A stretch of 28,342 bases of DNA from CAVALG01 sp045576295 (lineage in GTDB: Bacteria; Bacillota; Clostridia; Oscillospirales; Acutalibacteraceae). A program made the position numbers and the translations under genes. Below, piece by piece: positions 27,001 through 28,342 of the stretch (position 1 is the stretch's first letter; each line of letters opens with the position of its first letter). Under the pieces are notes generated by a model, which saw nothing but the letters and a program-made list of their open reading frames with translations, did no database searches and had not been told where the DNA came from. The stretch lies in assembly GCA_045576295.1 (NCBI GenBank), contig JAZNGF010000006.1, forward strand, positions 1-28,342. The letters are read 5' to 3'.

Positions 27001-27836
27001 GGTGAACGCTTGGTGCCTGCCTGAGGATCTCCTTCAGGCACAACTGTATCTGCCGCAGAAAACTGCCCCCACGCCTTGTATAAACCATTTTGGGTGTAAG
27101 TGCCACCAACAGTGTTCTTGCCGGTGCTTGAGTTCATCGTATCGCCTTTGCTGTTTTTTACATTCTGCGCAATGTATACATATGTGTCGGTGCTACCTGT
27201 ATAACGCAGGAAGGTGCCGTCATCATTGCTTGAAGTATAATGGTCAAGCGGAAGCAACACAGTTGCAGTGCCGGTGCCCTGATTAGTAGCTACAGAGCCG
27301 CTACCGCTAAACAGAACCACGCCCACACGGTTGTTGGTGTTACTGCTCATCAAGGTTTTAATAGTAGCATTAGCAGCCGCAACCATACTTGGTATATACC
27401 CCTTATTATCCATCGACTGCGACATATCAAGCACCAGCATTGTGTCGGTCGGTGTGGTGGTGTAACCTGTAATTTGCTGGTTAGCCGCAATTGCCGACAT
27501 TGCCACCAAGAAGTTTTCAGAACCTGTGTTTAACATATCTCTAACTTCATCAGTGATGGCAGAGGTAGGCCCTTGAAGCTGGCTAATGCCCGCCTCGGTT
27601 AGATAATCATTAAAATTACCGAAAACCGATTTATCGGTCCATACACCGCCTGCATATTCTGTGCTAAGCGCATCAGGCCCGAAAAGCACTTTCCAGTCAT
27701 TCATTGTGGAAGGATCGGTAATTTTCGTATCTTCAATATCTGCCTTTGAAAACAGTACCGAAGTTGGAATGTAGGAAATCATCAGAACCAAACACAAAAG
27801 TATGCTTATAACCTTTTTTGTGATTGTTTTACGCAT
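18084..27836 (-). CDS. Giant sortase-anchored surface adhesin: VWA, pilin-type isopeptide domains, DUF11 repeats
   Basis: Surface protein of 3250 residues. Order: a signal peptide (1-30). A VWA domain follows at about 125-450, with MIDAS DMSQS at 137-141 and a later MTDG; the domain could bind ligand through a metal ion. An unassigned region spans about 450-920. Two DUF5979-like modules lie at about 925-1100. About 12 pilin isopeptide (Spy0128/FctA-like) domains span about 1105-2715, then four DUF11 repeats to about 3205. The sorting signal is TPVTGD at 3212-3217, followed by a hydrophobic helix and RKRR. A sortase would cleave in TPVTG and link the protein to the wall. The start is ATG at 27836: AAGGAGG lies 7 nt upstream, and the longer in-frame ATG at 27866 lies before that site. 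It follows a small cysteine-rich gene by 43 bp. No sortase or pilus partner is in the window, so the ligand and any pilus assembly are unknown. Confidence 0.93.
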   Translation of the reverse strand: MRKTITKKVISILLCLVLMISYIPTSVLFSKADIEDTKITDPSTMNDWKVLFGPDALSTEYAGGVWTDKSVFGNFNDYLTEAGISQLQGPTSAITDEVRDMLNTGSENFLVAMSAIAANQQITGYTTTPTDTMLVLDMSQSMDNKGYIPSMVAAANATIKTLMSSNTNNRVGVVLFSGSGSVATNQGTGTATVLLPLDHYTSSNDDGTFLRYTGSTDTYVYIAQNVKNSKGDTMNSSTGKNTVGGTYTQNGLYKAWGQFSAADTVVPEGDPQAGTKRSPAIVLMTDGRPTIADNTYYNIGNSTIGDGTETTNETNADRMSFLTQLTAAWIKAKVADKYDINLNDVKFYTVGLGTSNDRYATALLNPSTSSDRINNYWNSFISATPNWQGQVTVRNGNSDTYTIYKSRDGMLTTADDRLYATQYFSASDTTKLQDAFKQIADSLTVGAPYVTLVSSGEANLDGYISFEDKLGGLMEVKSVKGLVIGDRIFTGAELAKSMNEGNLGSSSNPKDYGDELVRTVKERLGITDTAVAQQLIRSAYSSGQLSYTSATEYSNYIGWYADRNGNYKGFWQESDGYGIEAAPEGAEYINKSYGYLGAEVNEEGASDMMHVVVMVHTNIYTGDQTIIYKIPASLIPTVIYNIELEGTDLSAPKSITREDASPLQLLAEVGLRSDINEVNINQKVAEYEKAVADYAAIGGEGGHVHKHADGTYQFFTNKWGDGDGGPVNYDEPLTHLVTESHFYPAADNSRYYVTETTLLCIDENGTPYTGSEAPSGTGYYHARKFYEKSGDSVKVTTKYVPVSDITLAKVVPDGNQWFIPAGTPFQETERFRIAKNGNETGTLSYANYPLVLHDNNGYNVFAFLGNNGTFEVSPAQGIALSKTIAEVSDDPEAPTEFTFNITLSQAVANPVITDTGGNVLEGAHSVNGNVITVTLKAGETVVVTGIPAGVTYTVTEEETRYYTASSSNATGTVAAHTITPVEFVNTARGYGSLIVGKDVNYPQGFVPQPAHNNKTFKINVEFSSTEDIVLPEGESFNQGTNICTLELKDGDSAIFSNIPEGVTYKVTEGELSSGYNYVRTDFSDETKTVTENDVDTVGVVNSYEPAAAGPNVIIKGTKTVQTNNNDKWPDNAGFTVQLYESTQFAGGEFTLLAEKTLYENNRSYSFDLGNLPSGSPVSAVEFDEVGTYYFRVVEVIPEEGSSNRIENMAYDRTIGLFTVTVTDQDADGALEVSAVTGFQNTPVEETADGWTVTKNFTNVMAEDRVYLDIQKNVVDENGNDVPNALLADFTFTLFSDKAGTKPTEYYGITDLNGKTTIMLPVSAEELSAGPVTYYLREVAPAVGNRIIGMNYDESMIRAFEISWDSVNHKANVRYWEMENNEIDESSVKTFTRQNENDTIHITTVHNNTYKDVKTEINLSGNKTLTGRQVKDSDSFSFELYESSAAFIPRGNALQTVSVKSGKFAFAPAEFTSPGIYYFVAKEVIPTAENQIPGVTYDVSEYHITVEVEKYVNEQTGFTELRVKGGAPSIVKYGSTTPVSADNINFNNIYTITGTEEVQFSGVKLLPEREMLAGEFEFGLWEGNNTSGAPIHTVKNLTNGRFTFPVISYDADDIGTHIYTIKEIPHKDAVNGVYQGITYSGETYTVEVIVSDNGVGGLSVTKTIRNAAGALIDEAQIVITNHYNFTPTSVTLDGTKSWYDENAEEYLVVPANKFTFELYESNSTFTTFGNMVASVSNTGGTENDKDGTFSFKLDYDVTGDHYYILREYLGSDKGVAYDTTLYYIRVLVSDNGVGNLSAVVTMAKSGGAAAQSITFGNRYRPEPTTAVIEGSKVITGRDVIGEFNFELYAADEDFNAKGEALQTVYNELNGNFAFDAITYEKSGTYRYIVKEVIPHGAVKDGGKWVYKGVTYDTTEHPITVKVTDNKAGALEANVTYPNGGLNFSNSYEGASTSFDLPGKKVLTGRELREGETFTFYLYDADNNHVSTAHSDANGNFKFEDIPLDEARTYHFTVKEVIPADAKNNKLNGIAYSELIYNVTVDVEDNTAEGTLVALEPVITLSGSTTPVDLVFENVYTAKETEAVISVRKILENKNLTANAFDFELYAADANFGVQGEELQTVSNTAGGSVTFDDITYDKAGNYNYVIKEVIPEGAAYVNGKPVYKGVTYDTTELKVTVHVEDNGYGELIATVSYNGNLDSFTNIYTITESVTVDITGEKELTGREMKDGEFEFVLLDDSGAQIGEPVKNVGGKFVFENIELTESGNYTFTVKEVIPDGAVNTVYKGVDYDERVYTAYVTAYDNGEGGLIASNVIFNVNGVDITLMKFNNTYTAATTDVVISGEKTLSGDRAIKEGEFLFELYAADDRFAPQGEALQTVTNGADGRFEFAPITYNEAGTHNYVVKEVVPSGAAQISGKYVYRGVTYDTEDKKVQVTVTDNLNGSLTAVSDYFGNAGAVTFNNTYAVSGEVTLRVEGTKTLNGSSNLGGREFTFELYKTGSDYIIEGLTPADSAVSGATGAFGITQSYSVNDLGQTYYYVLKERNTGLGGVTYSTEDYRFSVKVDDNGDGTLKVTATSDDNLTITPNSNVVYVTGAIFNNTYTAQPVEYTPKATKVYEGDEMKTFDFVLSGEGINKQTKQNDNKGNVVFDELTFTEEGIYTLTVKEQANILWGFIKWDTNVYTIELTVKDNGKGELVITNEKVTSVKGKDDLIFRNVHEDIIVLKDVYNANEPDISIDGQKVKAGDTLLYTITYKNYAGEKVDVNITDAIPANTEYVEGSANNGGIYAGGKLTWSFDDVAPDDVIKVNFAVKVTGSNTTVVNQATVAEGSNEYTSNEVSNPVDHIVKDVFSANDTSVSIDGKKVNVGDTLLYTITYNNSGETAADLVITDTIPEHTTYVDGSADNGGIFTDGKLTWNLTLAANESKTVTFRVIVDDSDVTITNQAQGFDGINKIDSNIVTNHTNLDIYNKDVFKVSEPTVSIDGKRLSAGDTLQYVITYTNRTGETVDVTITDELSEHLTFVEDSADNGAIYEDGKIVWKINGVANESTVTVSFKAKVNAPNAIVANNAIIETGENKYQTNTVVNHTNEDTFEKDVFMANDPTVSVDGKKVNVGDTLLYTLTYYNADTEAIKVKLTDTIPEHTTYVDGSADNGGIFEDGKLTWNVTLAAGESKTVTFMVKVNDFGANIVNKANAFNGVNTLESNAVTTQTPSYVDTPVTGDSTNLWMWFALMFVSGSVIFGLTVIERKRRTEEE
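18215..19690 (-). repeat. Four tandem DUF11 (TIGR01451-type) domains inside the adhesin
   Basis: Four modules of about 120-125 residues each begin with a KDV(Y/F)..NEP/ND..(I/V)S(I/V)DG(Q/K) block. They begin near 19685, 19315, 18950 and 18580 on the minus strand. Each has GDTL.Y.(I/L)TY.N, then ITD.IPEHTTYV-like and a final N-containing edge. Repeats 2 and 4 are much more alike than repeats 1 and 3, sharing TIPEHTTYVDGSADNGGIF. They form a stalk between the pilin-type array and the wall anchor. Confidence 0.85.
19690..24515 (-). repeat. Array of about 12 Spy0128/FctA-type pilin isopeptide domains inside the adhesin
   Basis: Each domain is about 115-150 residues. It starts with a GxK(T/V/E)L-like strand, contains F.F.LY(E/A), a (V/I)KEVIP-like strand and a TYDT..Y.VTV segment, and ends in F.N.Y. 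Ends of successive domains lie near 24060, 23610, 23190, 22790, 22380, 22000, 21620, 21225, 20845, 20455, 20040 and 19690. In the Streptococcus pyogenes pilin Spy0128, Lys of the first strand and Asn of the last form an isopeptide bond helped by Glu. By eye all 12 domains here keep those three residues. The first two domains are more diverged. Confidence 0.88.
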
Positions 27837-27879
27837 ATATTTTCCTCCTTTTAGGTTGCTATGCATTAATAAAATTACT

Positions 27880-28164
27880 TTACACTAACCTGCGAAGATG
27901 CTCGTTTTCACAAACTCCTATCAGGTCGCCATGGCGTTCACACTTATAAAATTCGCAGGAACCACAGTCACCGTATTCACTGTCGGCAAATGGGCAATCG
28001 TCTTTGGTTGCGTTTACCCAGCGTCGGCCGCAGGGGGTTAGGCGTGGGTTTTGATCGAAATCAGGGTATTCGCCTATGCATATGTCTATCGACTCGTCAT
28101 ACGAAAACACTACCTCAACTGCATCTCCGTATAAACTATATACTCTATTTGTAGTTTTAGACAT
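27880..28164 (-). CDS. Small cysteine-rich protein of unknown function
   Basis: Not recognised. The 94-residue product has seven Cys (29, 45, 57, 67, 70, 75, 85). The last five fall in a CPF..x9..CGSC-x4-C-x9-C arrangement that could bind zinc or an iron-sulfur cluster. There is no signal peptide or membrane helix, so it is probably cytoplasmic. A strong AAGGAGG site (28170-28176) 5 nt before ATG supports real translation. It ends 43 bp before the giant adhesin start on the same strand, with no terminator between, so the two are probably co-transcribed. A regulatory or accessory role is only a guess from position. Confidence 0.75.
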   Translation of the reverse strand: MSKTTNRVYSLYGDAVEVVFSYDESIDICIGEYPDFDQNPRLTPCGRRWVNATKDDCPFADSEYGDCGSCEFYKCERHGDLIGVCENEHLRRLV

Positions 28165-28342
28165 AGTAACCTCCTTCTATGTTTTTTTACATTCTAATTT
28201 TAAACGCAAAAAAATATTATTTACAGAGTAAATTTTATATTAAATTGAACTTTTGTTTTTATAATTTTATACTATTTGAATCTTCCGATATTTATGAAAT
28301 ATTAACTTTATTAAAGGTTTTTTTATTTATTACCTTTTTCTA
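28165..28342. other. Very A/T-rich upstream region
   Basis: This 178-bp stretch upstream of the small cysteine-rich gene holds no coding sequence. It is strongly A/T-rich and should contain the promoter for the minus-strand adhesin transcript. Several TATAAAAT-like blocks occur, but I cannot pair any of them with a convincing -35 at the right distance. The window ends here. Confidence 0.4.

Overview
The window looks like chromosome of a low-to-medium GC Gram-positive bacterium of the class Clostridia, probably a gut-type Oscillospirales/Ruminococcaceae relative. This is inferred from gene content and not from any search. The clues are SLH-domain and dockerin/cohesin-like exported proteins, a class III fructose-bisphosphatase relic, PlsY, YdbS/YdbT-type PH-domain proteins, a sortase-anchored giant adhesin with a TPVTGD signal, strong AGGAGG ribosome sites, frequent TTG starts and sigma-A promoters of the TTGACA/TATAAT type. 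No phage, IS element, CRISPR array or defence locus is visible.

Layout. (1) 1-3030, minus strand: tRNA-Leu(UAA) with its own near-perfect promoter and terminator, then lepA preceded by a leaderless CE4-type deacetylase. These two genes probably share one promoter in the 2963-3176 divergent intergenic region. (2) 3060-12020, plus strand: a long co-directional run with short gaps or overlaps. It encodes a secreted Ig-like protein ending in a dockerin, a membrane-anchored protein with a cohesin-like N-terminus, a diacylglycerol-kinase-family lipid kinase, MTA/SAH nucleosidase, MscL with an added zinc ribbon, RarA, and the paired PH-domain membrane proteins YdbS/YdbT. (3) 12050-16330: a GT2 glycosyltransferase fused to a polysaccharide pyruvyltransferase, followed by a secreted three-SLH protein, each with its own promoter. 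Pyruvylated wall polymer is the known ligand of SLH domains, so the two genes plausibly make and use the same anchor. (4) 16330-17925: a badly damaged fbp pseudogene (lost start codon, large internal deletion, one-base frameshift), then plsY. (5) 17940-28180: convergent to plsY, a 9.8-kb minus-strand gene for a 3250-residue surface protein, preceded 43 bp upstream by a small seven-cysteine protein.

The main theme is the cell envelope: surface display (sortase, SLH and cohesin/dockerin-like anchoring in one 28-kb stretch), wall polysaccharide and membrane lipid metabolism (PlsY, DgkB-like, PH-domain proteins, MscL). The most striking object is the giant adhesin. It has a signal peptide, a VWA domain with an intact MIDAS, about 12 consecutive Spy0128/FctA-type pilin domains that all keep the Lys-Glu-Asn residues expected for self-forming isopeptide bonds, four DUF11 repeats and a sortase signal. 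Start codons were revised where a Shine-Dalgarno site clearly favours another codon (lepA TTG, lipid kinase TTG, mscL ATG, rarA TTG, ydbS ATG, the GT2 fusion ATG, the adhesin ATG).
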